From CAZGTQ01 sp964528575 (lineage in GTDB: Bacteria > Planctomycetota > UBA1135 > GCA-002686595): DNA of 12,213 nucleotides. This document shows, piece by piece, positions 7,458-12,213 of the stretch. Positions within the stretch are counted from its first letter, which is position 1. Each line of letters starts with the position of its first letter. The position numbers and the translations under genes are program-made. The stretch covers positions 1 to 12,213 of the forward strand of contig CAZGTQ010000360.1 in NCBI GenBank assembly GCA_964528575.1, in the 5' to 3' direction. The notes beneath the pieces were generated by a model. It saw nothing but the letters and a program-made list of their open reading frames with translations, did not search any database and was not told where the DNA came from.

Positions 7458-9647
7458 ATGCGCTCGCTCCTCCCGCTCGCCCTCGCCGCGTCCTCGTTCC
7501 TCGCGTCCGCCGCGCGCGCCGGCGGCCCCGTCGGCGAGCCCGCCGTGACCGGCCTCGAGGCGCTCCACCGCAGCGGCCAGACGTTCCTCGTGTGGGACGA
7601 GATCACGGACGACCCCGCCGCGCGCTACCGCGTCTACCGCTCGCATCAGCCGATCGACGTGTCGACGCTCGGCTCGGCGACGCTGCTCCAGGAGCTGCCG
7701 CAGGACTCGCTCGCGTTCTGGGCGGACCGCATCCCCGACGGGCGCGGCGGCTGGGAGGAGCGCTACCTCGAGCGCTACGTCTTCGAGGATCTCGGCGGCG
7801 AGGTGCCGGTCGGAACCGGCGGGCTCGTCTGGACCGTGCACGCCGAGGACTTCGGCGGCGCGGCGCTCGGCCAGTCCTACTACGCGGTGACGTCGGTGCA
7901 GCGCGGCCTCGAGAACGTGAGCCTGTCGGCGGCGAACACGGTCGGGCCGGTGCGCGAGGAAGTCGCGGATCCCGCGCCGGTGCTGGTCGAGTCGACGCCC
8001 CAGGCGCACCTGTTCGTGCAGTACCTCGACCTGCGGGAGTTCAACCCGACGATGCACGCGCCGAACGCGGTGTTCGGCTGGTATGGGCTCGACCCGAGCG
8101 ACCCGCGTCTCGAGGGCGCGATCCAGTACGCGTTCCCGTACGTCGTCGCGGAGCCGAGCGTGCCGGCGGCGGAGCCGTTGCCGCTGCTCGTGTCGCTGCA
8201 CGGGCGCCAGGACCACCTGATCGGCGGCGAATTGAACGCCGCGCTGTTCTTGCGTCCCGTGCTCGAGCTGCGGCCGCTCGACCTGCGCGCGACGTGGTGG
8301 TTCGGCTTCGCGCGCGACCACGACTACCGCACGGGCACGTGGCCCGGGCCGGGCGGCGCCGTCGCGAACTACACCGAGGAGCGCGTGCTGCGCATGGTGC
8401 ACGACCTCCTGCGCGACTCGACGTTCGGGCCGCGCATCGACGCCCAGCGCGTGTACGTCAACGGCTTCTCGATGGGCGGCACCGGCGCGCTCGCGCTCGC
8501 CCTGCGCTACCCCGCCGTGTTCGCGGCCGCGTTCGTCGCGGCGCCGGTGACGAACTTCCGCACGTCGGCGCACTGGAACCCGGACGTGACGCCGCGCTGG
8601 GGTGCCGAGGCGCTCGAGCTGCCGACGCAGCTCGACGCGCCGAACGGGTGGGGCCTGTTGCTCGAGCACTTCGAGGGGCGCTCGGTGTGGGACTGGCAGA
8701 ACCTCGCGCACGACGCGGAGGAACGCTACGCGGCGGAGACGGTCCCGTTCGGGCTCTCGCACGGCCTGTTCGACACGGTCGTCGAGTGGCCGACGCAGGG
8801 GCAGCCCCTGTACGGAGCGCTGGAGCTCGGGCGGCGAGCGTGGGGCGGCGTCGCGACGGCGAACCGCCACGACCTCGGCGAGGTGAGCTTCTTCGTCGGC
8901 TCGCCGCCGCCGCTCGAGACGGTGGACACCTTCCAGCTCTTCCACGACTTCCGCGTCGTGCGCGACGAGTCGCTCCCGGCGCTGCACGACGTGTCGGACG
9001 ACCCGCCGCTCCCCCCTGCCGGGGTCGCCGGCTACCACCAGACGATCGACTGGTCGACGTCGTGGGACCCGTGGGACGGCGCGCCGCTCGACACGAGCGC
9101 GCTCTGGCGCGTGTCGCTGCGCTCGACCGACGGCCTGACGCGGACCACGAGCGTGACCCCGCGGCGCCTGCAGGCGTTCGCGCCGATCCCCGAGGTGCGC
9201 TACCACTGGGCGAGCCGCGCGATCGCGGACGACGCGCTGCTCGGCGAAGGCGTCGTCGACGCGGAGCTGACGGGCCTGCTCGAGCTCCCCGCGGTCCCGG
9301 TGACGGGGGCCGGCGTGCGCCTCGAAGTGCGCCGGGCGCAGTACGCCCTCGCGGTCGAGAACCTGGTCGCGGGGCAGGTCGCGACGCTGCGGACGGCGGA
9401 GTCGGACCCGCACGAGACGCAATTCGTCTGGGTGAGCAGCGCCGGACCGGGAACGACTTTCCTGCCCGAGCACCTCGTCTTCCTCGGGCTGGCTCAGCCG
9501 CTGCTGGTCGCGACGTTCCCCGCGGACGCGGCGGGCAACGGCGCGAGCCCGCTCCCCGTGCCCGCGGGGCTGACGGGCCTCTCGCTCTGGCTCCAGGCGC
9601 ACCACGACCGCGAGACGACGCCCGTCGTGGCCGCGACCGTGCAGTAG
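7458..9647 (+). CDS. secreted alpha/beta-hydrolase (esterase/PHB-depolymerase-like) with N-terminal FN3-like domain
   Basis: The 729-residue protein begins with a Sec signal peptide (MRSLLPLALAASSFLASAARA, residues 1-21, AxA-type cleavage before GG), which fixes the ATG at 7458. Residues about 30-155 resemble a fibronectin type III domain (FLVWDE, RYRVYRS, YYAVTSVQRGLEN). An alpha/beta-hydrolase core follows: LPLLVSLHGRQ around H248-G249 (oxyanion region), the nucleophile elbow GFSMGGTGAL with Ser338, and SHGLFDTVVEW with Asp439 as likely acid, similar to the GxxDTVV of polyester depolymerases. The catalytic His is unclear; H496 in FQLFHDF is a candidate. From about residue 560 the protein is beta-rich. 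It ends with LPVPAGLTGLSLWLQA and VAATVQ, a type of tail I associate with exported proteins of planctomycetes and myxobacteria. Substrate unknown; an extracellular or periplasmic ester or polyester is the best guess. No Shine-Dalgarno sequence; it follows kdsA by 47 bp and may be read from the same transcript. Confidence 0.82.
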   Translation: MRSLLPLALAASSFLASAARAGGPVGEPAVTGLEALHRSGQTFLVWDEITDDPAARYRVYRSHQPIDVSTLGSATLLQELPQDSLAFWADRIPDGRGGWEERYLERYVFEDLGGEVPVGTGGLVWTVHAEDFGGAALGQSYYAVTSVQRGLENVSLSAANTVGPVREEVADPAPVLVESTPQAHLFVQYLDLREFNPTMHAPNAVFGWYGLDPSDPRLEGAIQYAFPYVVAEPSVPAAEPLPLLVSLHGRQDHLIGGELNAALFLRPVLELRPLDLRATWWFGFARDHDYRTGTWPGPGGAVANYTEERVLRMVHDLLRDSTFGPRIDAQRVYVNGFSMGGTGALALALRYPAVFAAAFVAAPVTNFRTSAHWNPDVTPRWGAEALELPTQLDAPNGWGLLLEHFEGRSVWDWQNLAHDAEERYAAETVPFGLSHGLFDTVVEWPTQGQPLYGALELGRRAWGGVATANRHDLGEVSFFVGSPPPLETVDTFQLFHDFRVVRDESLPALHDVSDDPPLPPAGVAGYHQTIDWSTSWDPWDGAPLDTSALWRVSLRSTDGLTRTTSVTPRRLQAFAPIPEVRYHWASRAIADDALLGEGVVDAELTGLLELPAVPVTGAGVRLEVRRAQYALAVENLVAGQVATLRTAESDPHETQFVWVSSAGPGTTFLPEHLVFLGLAQPLLVATFPADAAGNGASPLPVPAGLTGLSLWLQAHHDRETTPVVAATVQ

Positions 9648-9734
9648 CGGGCGCCGGGCGCTCTGCGATGATTTCGCAAGAGCGCAAACCCCTACGCCGC
9701 AAGGATTTGGGGCCTGCGATCCACATTGCGACGT

Positions 9735-9764
9735 CCTCCGGTTTGCCCCGGCCAGAACCGGAGG
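9735..9764. repeat. perfect 9-bp inverted repeat, candidate operator
   Basis: CCTCCGGTT (9735-9743) and AACCGGAGG (9756-9764) are exact reverse complements separated by 12 bp. The repeat overlaps the -35 element and spacer of the candidate riboswitch promoter. No T-tract follows, so it is not a terminator for the hydrolase gene. A second perfect pair, ATCGTT/AACGAT (9766-9771 with 9782-9787), lies directly behind it. An operator for a dimeric regulator is the simplest reading; an RNA hairpin in read-through transcripts is the alternative. Confidence 0.5.
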
Positions 9765-9770
9765 TATCGT
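9743..9770 (+). promoter_or_regulatory. candidate sigma70-type promoter of the riboswitch RNA
   Basis: TTGCCC (9743-9748) and TATCGT (9765-9770) are separated by 16 bp. Initiation would fall near 9777, about 14 nt before the first base of the riboswitch P1 stem, which is the expected geometry. The hexamers are moderate matches to TTGACA/TATAAT, and spurious matches are possible, but the position is persuasive. Confidence 0.4.
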
Positions 9771-9790
9771 TCGCCGCTCCCAACGATGAC

Positions 9791-9869
9791 ACGACAAGGG
9801 CAAACCGATCGCAAGACCGGGACGCAAAGCCACGGGTCCCTCCGGGATAGCCGGGCTACCGAATGTCGT
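9791..9869 (+). promoter_or_regulatory. cyclic-di-GMP-I (GEMM-I) riboswitch aptamer
   Basis: The conserved GEMM-I core is present in order. P1 is ACGACA (9791-9796) with TGTCGT (9864-9869). The invariant GGGCAAACC is at 9798-9806. P2 (9805-9810 with 9815-9820, one A.C mismatch) is capped by a GCAA tetraloop (9811-9814), the GNRA loop that docks into P3. The invariant GACGCAAAGCC is at 9821-9831. A shortened P3 contains the receptor-side GATAGCCGGG (9846-9855), and CTACCG closes the ligand pocket (9856-9861). As I recall the V. cholerae Vc2 numbering, the ligand-contacting G20, A47 and C92 equivalents are all present, which favours c-di-GMP over the cGAMP-preferring variants (which carry A at the G20 position). 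The aptamer is transcribed away from the hydrolase gene. No recognisable protein gene follows on the plus strand. Confidence 0.92.
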
Positions 9870-9878
9870 CGCTCCCTT

Positions 9879-9939
9879 CCAGGACGTCATCCGAGGGGCA
9901 CCAGGGATCTCATCCCGCTCCGGTAGGTTGGACGCCTGG
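9879..9939 (+). other. structured linker between riboswitch and GC hairpin
   Basis: CCAGG-A-CGTC (9879-9888, A bulged) pairs with GACGCCTGG (9931-9939). It encloses a 5-bp hairpin GGGAT-CTC-ATCCC (9904-9916). The segment begins 10 nt after riboswitch P1. It may be part of the expression platform; no known motif is recognised. Confidence 0.4.
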
Positions 9940-9965
9940 GTGTGAAGCTGCTCTTCCCGCCCTTT

Positions 9966-9993
9966 CCGCCCCGGGCCCTCGGGCCCGGGGCGG
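9966..9993 (+). terminator. very strong 13-bp GC hairpin, candidate riboswitch expression platform
   Basis: CCGCCCCGGGCCC (9966-9978) and GGGCCCGGGGCGG (9981-9993) are perfect complements around a TC centre. The following tract (AGGCTCCTTCTCCT) is pyrimidine-rich but lacks consecutive T residues, so this is a non-canonical terminator or a pause/processing hairpin. It sits about 97 nt after the riboswitch P1, a usual place for a transcriptional expression platform. TCGTCGCT (9866-9873), which includes part of the P1 3' strand, is exactly complementary to AGCGACGA (10012-10019) just after the hairpin, so a competing fold is possible. Confidence 0.5.
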
Positions 9994-10021
9994 AGGCTCC
10001 TTCTCCTGCGCAGCGACGATG

Positions 10022-10458
10022 GACCCGTGCGAACGTCCGAGATGTCCATCAGGTCGACTCACGAACCGGTCGGAACGCCCAGCGCCTCGTCCTGGCGCGG
10101 GACCGACGTTCGCCCCTACGACCGCGAGCGGACGGCGCGAGCCGCGCTCGCGGGGACACGATACGAGGAGGAGGCTCTCGTCGTCTGGGGACGCGAGAGC
10201 GGAGGAGGGGAATCGGCACGGCGACCCGACTGGGGACCCGGACTCGCTGTGGCCGAAGACGGAGGAGATGAACGGAGCCCGGGCTCGTGGGGACTGGTCC
10301 GTGCTCCGTACGTCCCGCTACGCGAACGTGAGCTCACGTGCGATTGCGAGGGGAGCGTAACGACCAACTAGGACTTTACGCCGCGATCGAAGAGGGCTTC
10401 GCAAGGAGCCCGGCGGGATTTGGGGGCACGGGACCGCGGGTCCGTGCCCCCCCTTTTT
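10022..10458 (+). ncRNA. candidate structured GGA-rich non-coding RNA downstream of the c-di-GMP riboswitch
   Basis: The segment lies between the riboswitch and a strong intrinsic terminator on the same strand. Foldable elements by eye: a long-range stem 10029-10037 with 10105-10113 (GCGAACGTC/GACGTTCGC); a hairpin 10122-10153 of 9 + 4 bp with a GA bulge and a GCGA (GNRA) tetraloop; hairpins 10174-10200 (7 + 4 bp), 10214-10255 (11 bp with one bulge and one G.U) and 10272-10309 (7 bp); a 14-nt palindrome 10326-10339; a GCGTAA/TTACGC hairpin 10355-10381 with CTAGGACT in its loop; and the terminator. GGAGGAG occurs at 10167, 10201 and 10261, before each of the three middle hairpins, and TGGGGAC lies in the apical part of each (10186, 10231, 10288). 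GGA trinucleotides are roughly three times more frequent than base composition predicts. Open frames (for example 10042-10371, 109 aa) have third-position GC near 70 per cent, against above 90 per cent in the neighbouring genes, and no recognisable motif, so RNA function is favoured over protein. Boundaries and function are inference. Confidence 0.5.
10422..10458 (+). terminator. intrinsic terminator of the riboswitch/ncRNA transcript
   Basis: GGGGGCAC (10422-10429), a bulged G and GGACC (10431-10435) pair with GGTCC (10439-10443) and GTGCCCCC (10444-10451) around a GCG loop. The stem is about 13 bp with one bulged G and is followed by CC and five T residues (10454-10458). The T-run is on the plus strand only, so it ends plus-strand transcription, 20 bp before the stop codon of the convergent sigma factor gene. 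It implies that a plus-strand transcript really crosses 9780-10420. Confidence 0.85.
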
Positions 10459-10478
10459 GTTTCCCGCGGCGCGCCGCT

Positions 10479-11276
10479 CTACTCCGCGTTGACGCGGAAG
10501 CGATCCTTCAAGCGCTCGAGCAGCCGCGCGTGGATCTTGCACACGCGCGACTCCGACAGCTTGGTGAGCTCGCCGATCTCGCGCATCGGCAGCTCCTCCC
10601 AGTACTTCAGGTACACGATCCGGTACTCGACGTCGGTGAGCTTCTGCGCGACCAGCCGCAGGAGCTCGTCGCGCGAGAGCTTCTCGCCCGGCGCGTCGCC
10701 CCGCGGATCGGGCACGACGTCGAGGCTGTGCGTCGCCTCGTCCGAGCTCTCCGAGCTCGGCATCGACCCCGCCGGCGCGCCGGGGAGCCCGGTGCCGAAC
10801 AAATGCTGGTACTCCTCGAGGTCCATCTGCATCGCGGCCGCGACCTCCTCGTCGCACGGCTCGCGGTCGAGCTCGGAGCGCAGCTCCTCGAGGACGCGCT
10901 TGTGCAGCTCGATGCGCTGGCGCCACGGCCGCGGCAGCCAGTCCTGCGTGCGCAGCTCGTCGAGCAGCGCGCCCTTGATGCGTCGCTCGCAGTACGACGA
11001 GAAGCGCACGCCGCGGGTCGCGTCGAAGCCGCCGATCGCCGCCATGAGGCCGACGTTCGCGGCGATCTCGAGGTCGCCCCGGTCGATGTTGCGCGGCAAG
11101 CGGCCGGCGAAGCGCCGCACGAGGTCGCGCACGAGCCCTTGGTAGGACTCGACCAGCAGGTTGCGGTGCTCGTCGCAGGGGTCACGCCAATAGGCCTCCC
11201 AAAGGAGGCCGAGCAAGGCGTCCTCCCCTGCGCGTGGCCCGTTCAGCTTTGGCGTTCGATCCGCCGTCGAGCTCAT
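10479..11276 (-). CDS. RNA polymerase sigma factor, FliA/WhiG (sigma-28) family
   Basis: The protein directs RNA polymerase to an alternative promoter class, in most relatives flagellar/chemotaxis genes (FliA) or sporulation genes (WhiG). The 265 residues contain region 2 (about 44-115: LVRRFAGRLP, DLEIAANVGLMAAIGGFD, FSSYCERRIKGALLDELRTQDWLPR), region 3 (about 118-165: RIELHKRVLEELRSELDREP) and region 4 (about 205-258: LTDVEYRIVYLKYWEELPMREIGELTKLSESRVCKIHARLLERLK, a helix-turn-helix). The ALLDELR-DWLPR segment is diagnostic for this family. An Asp/Ser/Pro-rich linker (165-200) is longer than usual. The ATG at 11274-11276 is preceded by GGAGG (11282-11286) with 5-nt spacing, the only canonical ribosome binding site in the window. 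No flagellar gene or anti-sigma factor FlgM is visible nearby, so FliA versus WhiG-like role is open. Its 3' end faces the riboswitch transcript. Confidence 0.93.
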   Translation of the reverse strand: MSSTADRTPKLNGPRAGEDALLGLLWEAYWRDPCDEHRNLLVESYQGLVRDLVRRFAGRLPRNIDRGDLEIAANVGLMAAIGGFDATRGVRFSSYCERRIKGALLDELRTQDWLPRPWRQRIELHKRVLEELRSELDREPCDEEVAAAMQMDLEEYQHLFGTGLPGAPAGSMPSSESSDEATHSLDVVPDPRGDAPGEKLSRDELLRLVAQKLTDVEYRIVYLKYWEELPMREIGELTKLSESRVCKIHARLLERLKDRFRVNAE

Positions 11277-11281
11277 CCTGT

Positions 11282-11286
11282 CCTCC
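11282..11286 (-). promoter_or_regulatory. Shine-Dalgarno sequence of the sigma factor gene
   Basis: GGAGG lies 5 nt upstream of the ATG on the minus strand. It fixes that start and stands out because the other intact genes lack such a sequence. Confidence 0.8.
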
Positions 11287-11523
11287 GAAGCCGTCTCCTC
11301 CTCGCCGGGCGCGCGCGACCTCGGACCCGCCGCACCACGGATCGAGTTGACACGAACCGCGGCGACGCGCTCGTCGCCGCCCGGTTCGACGCGCGCGGCA
11401 CGTCGCCGCTCACGTCCTCCACGCGATGGAATGGCGAAAACCGCGGGCGTGTTCAAGCGTGTGCCCGCGCGCGAGCGCGCGCCCGCGCGCGCGCCGCGTC
11501 CGACGCTCCCGGCGCCGCCCCTG

Positions 11524-11560
11524 CGATTCGCGTTCCATTCGGCGAATGGCGCGCGAATCG
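11524..11560. repeat. long near-perfect inverted repeat, 18-bp arms
   Basis: Arms 11524-11541 and 11543-11560 surround a single central G. They match at 16 of 18 positions; the only mismatch is a TT/CG pair in mid-arm. The inner half is CCATTCG-G-CGAATGG and the outer half CGATTCGCG/CGCGAATCG. It is less GC-rich than its surroundings and no T-tract adjoins it on either strand. It lies 248 bp upstream of the sigma factor start and 118 bp past the ybeY stop, so an operator or a structured leader element fits better than a terminator. Confidence 0.6.
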
Positions 11561-11677
11561 TGAAGTCGGCTTCATGCGGAACGCAGTCGCCACGCAGCGC
11601 GAAAAAAAAATCGAAATCCGGTCCGATCGCGCGCCTCGCGTCCGCGTGCGAGCGCGCGACGGCGCTCGCGCGGCGTG

Positions 11678-12166
11678 CTACGCGTCGCCGTGCCGCGGGT
11701 CCGGCGCGTAGCCGAGCGCGTCGAGCACCGCCGCTTCCGCCACGCGCATCCGCGCTCGCTCGTCCAGCTCGTGGTCGTCGTAGCCGCACAGGTGCAGCGT
11801 GCCGTGCACGACGTAGAGGGCGAGCTCCCGCTCGGGCGCCAGCCCACGCTCGGCCGCCGCCGCGAGCGCGCGCTCGACGCTGACGTACAGCTCGCCGGCC
11901 GGCCCGCTGTCGTCGCCCAGATCGAAGCTGATCACGTCCGTCGGCGAGGAGTCGTCGAGCCACTCGCCGTGCATCTGGGCCAGCGCCTCGTCGTCGACGA
12001 GCACGACCGAGAGCGAGAGGTCGGCGCGTCCGCCGTGCGCGAGCGCGGCCCGGCACGCCGCGCGCAGGGCGTCGTCGTCGAGGAGCCGGCGCTCGGTGGC
12101 CCAGGCGATCTCGATCGAGGGCTCGGACCGCCCTGTCCGCCCGCGCGCGGCGCTCACCCGTCGCAC
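11678..12166 (-). CDS. ybeY: endoribonuclease YbeY (16S rRNA maturation factor)
   Basis: YbeY is a metal-dependent single-strand endoribonuclease needed for 16S rRNA 3'-end processing and 70S quality control in the cytoplasm. The 162-residue reading has the family signatures SPTDVISFDLG (74-84), GELYVSVERA and HGTLHLCGYDDH (121-132), and ends in LGYAPDPRHGDA. The usual metal motif is H-x3-H-x5-H; here the third position is Asp131, with the His displaced to 132 by one residue. GTG at 12166 is the first start in the window, GTG at 12157 is equally possible, and the frame stays open to the window edge, so a start beyond it cannot be excluded, though family length favours one of these two. No Shine-Dalgarno sequence precedes either. 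The sigma factor gene follows after 401 bp on the same strand, probably as a separate unit. Confidence 0.93.
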   Translation of the reverse strand: MRRVSAARGRTGRSEPSIEIAWATERRLLDDDALRAACRAALAHGGRADLSLSVVLVDDEALAQMHGEWLDDSSPTDVISFDLGDDSGPAGELYVSVERALAAAAERGLAPERELALYVVHGTLHLCGYDDHELDERARMRVAEAAVLDALGYAPDPRHGDA

Positions 12167-12213
12167 GACGGCCGGGGAGCCGGCGCTGCGGGCGCGGCGG
12201 GCGCTCCCGGCGC

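Larger units (their letters stand above)
11277..11677. other. 401-bp gap between ybeY and the sigma factor gene
   Basis: The gap probably contains the promoter of the sigma factor gene. It holds the long inverted repeat described separately, an alternating C/G tract at about 11465-11498 (a possible Z-DNA former), and nine consecutive A residues on the plus strand at 11602-11610 (a T9 run on the minus strand, 68 bp beyond the ybeY stop). The T9 run could belong to a ybeY terminator, but I see no good stem directly before it. TTGAAC on the minus strand near 11450 is a -35 candidate without a convincing -10. Plus-strand open frames here run into antisense ybeY and look spurious. Confidence 0.45.

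Noticed and set aside
9685..9709. Imperfect palindrome CAAACCCCTACG / CGCAAGGATTTG, considered as a recombination (dif/att-like) site
   Set aside because: Three mismatches in twelve positions, no match to a core site I know, and no integrase or mobile element nearby.
10042..10371. 109-residue open frame (MSIRSTHEPV...) within the candidate RNA, and an overlapping one from the ATG at 10019
   Set aside because: Third-position GC is near 70-75 per cent against over 90 per cent in real neighbours, there is no ribosome binding site and no motif, and the stretch is explained better by RNA hairpins. A small protein is not fully excluded.
9821..10458. Possibility that the structured region is tmRNA, RNase P RNA or SRP RNA
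   Set aside because: The diagnostic segments of these RNAs (tRNA-like end with CCA, GAGGAAAGTCC, or the GGAAGG/AGCAGCCA SRP loop) were not found.
11346..11351. Consensus TTGACA on the plus strand
   Set aside because: No -10 element lies at the right distance and no plus-strand gene follows.
11428..11883. Lys/Ala/Pro-rich plus-strand frame that resembles a histone-like tail (SPRSAKKKSKS)
   Set aside because: It runs deep into antisense ybeY, has no ribosome binding site, and its Lys run comes from the A9 tract; most likely chance.

Overview
The window is about 12.2 kb of very GC-rich bacterial chromosome (third codon positions almost all G or C in the main genes). It carries housekeeping and envelope genes plus one unusual RNA-rich stretch. 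Several features suggest a Gram-negative, possibly planctomycete-like organism: a metal-type KdsA (a Kdo-containing envelope), an FGE-like domain behind a membrane anchor, a large exported hydrolase with a C-terminal beta-rich extension, a FliA/WhiG-type sigma factor, and almost no Shine-Dalgarno sequences. Nothing in the window fixes the phylum.

Layout. (1) 1-1722, plus strand: the C-terminal part of a membrane-anchored FGE/SUMF1-like protein, cut by the window edge. (2) 5563-1870, minus strand: an RmlD/SDR-type NAD(P)-dependent reductase followed 64 bp later by valS, a likely co-transcribed pair convergent with gene 1. (3) 5630-9647, plus strand, divergent from the reductase: a YegS/diacylglycerol-kinase-family lipid kinase, kdsA (overlapping the kinase stop codon as GTGA) and a secreted serine hydrolase. 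(4) 9648-10478: 830 bp without a convincing protein gene. It holds a candidate promoter under a perfect inverted repeat, a clear c-di-GMP-I (GEMM-I) riboswitch aptamer, a very strong GC hairpin, about 430 nt of highly structured GGA-rich RNA, and a textbook intrinsic terminator on the plus strand. (5) 12166-10479, minus strand: ybeY, a 401-bp gap with a long inverted repeat, and a FliA/WhiG-family sigma factor.

The most interesting object is region 4. The riboswitch and the final terminator bracket a plus-strand transcript that seems to encode no conserved protein. Inside it, three consecutive modules each consist of a GGAGGAG linker followed by a hairpin that places TGGGGAC in its apical part. 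The stems differ in sequence but still pair. I interpret this as a candidate c-di-GMP-controlled non-coding RNA, possibly one that titrates a GGA-binding regulator such as CsrA/RsmA. The ligand, the transcript and the function all remain inference.

Working together: kdsA, the lipid kinase and perhaps the RmlD-like reductase belong to envelope/lipid/saccharide metabolism; valS and ybeY are core translation genes; the sigma factor and the c-di-GMP riboswitch, lying tail to tail, both belong to regulatory themes (motility versus sessility) that are often linked in bacteria, but the sequence shows no direct link between them.
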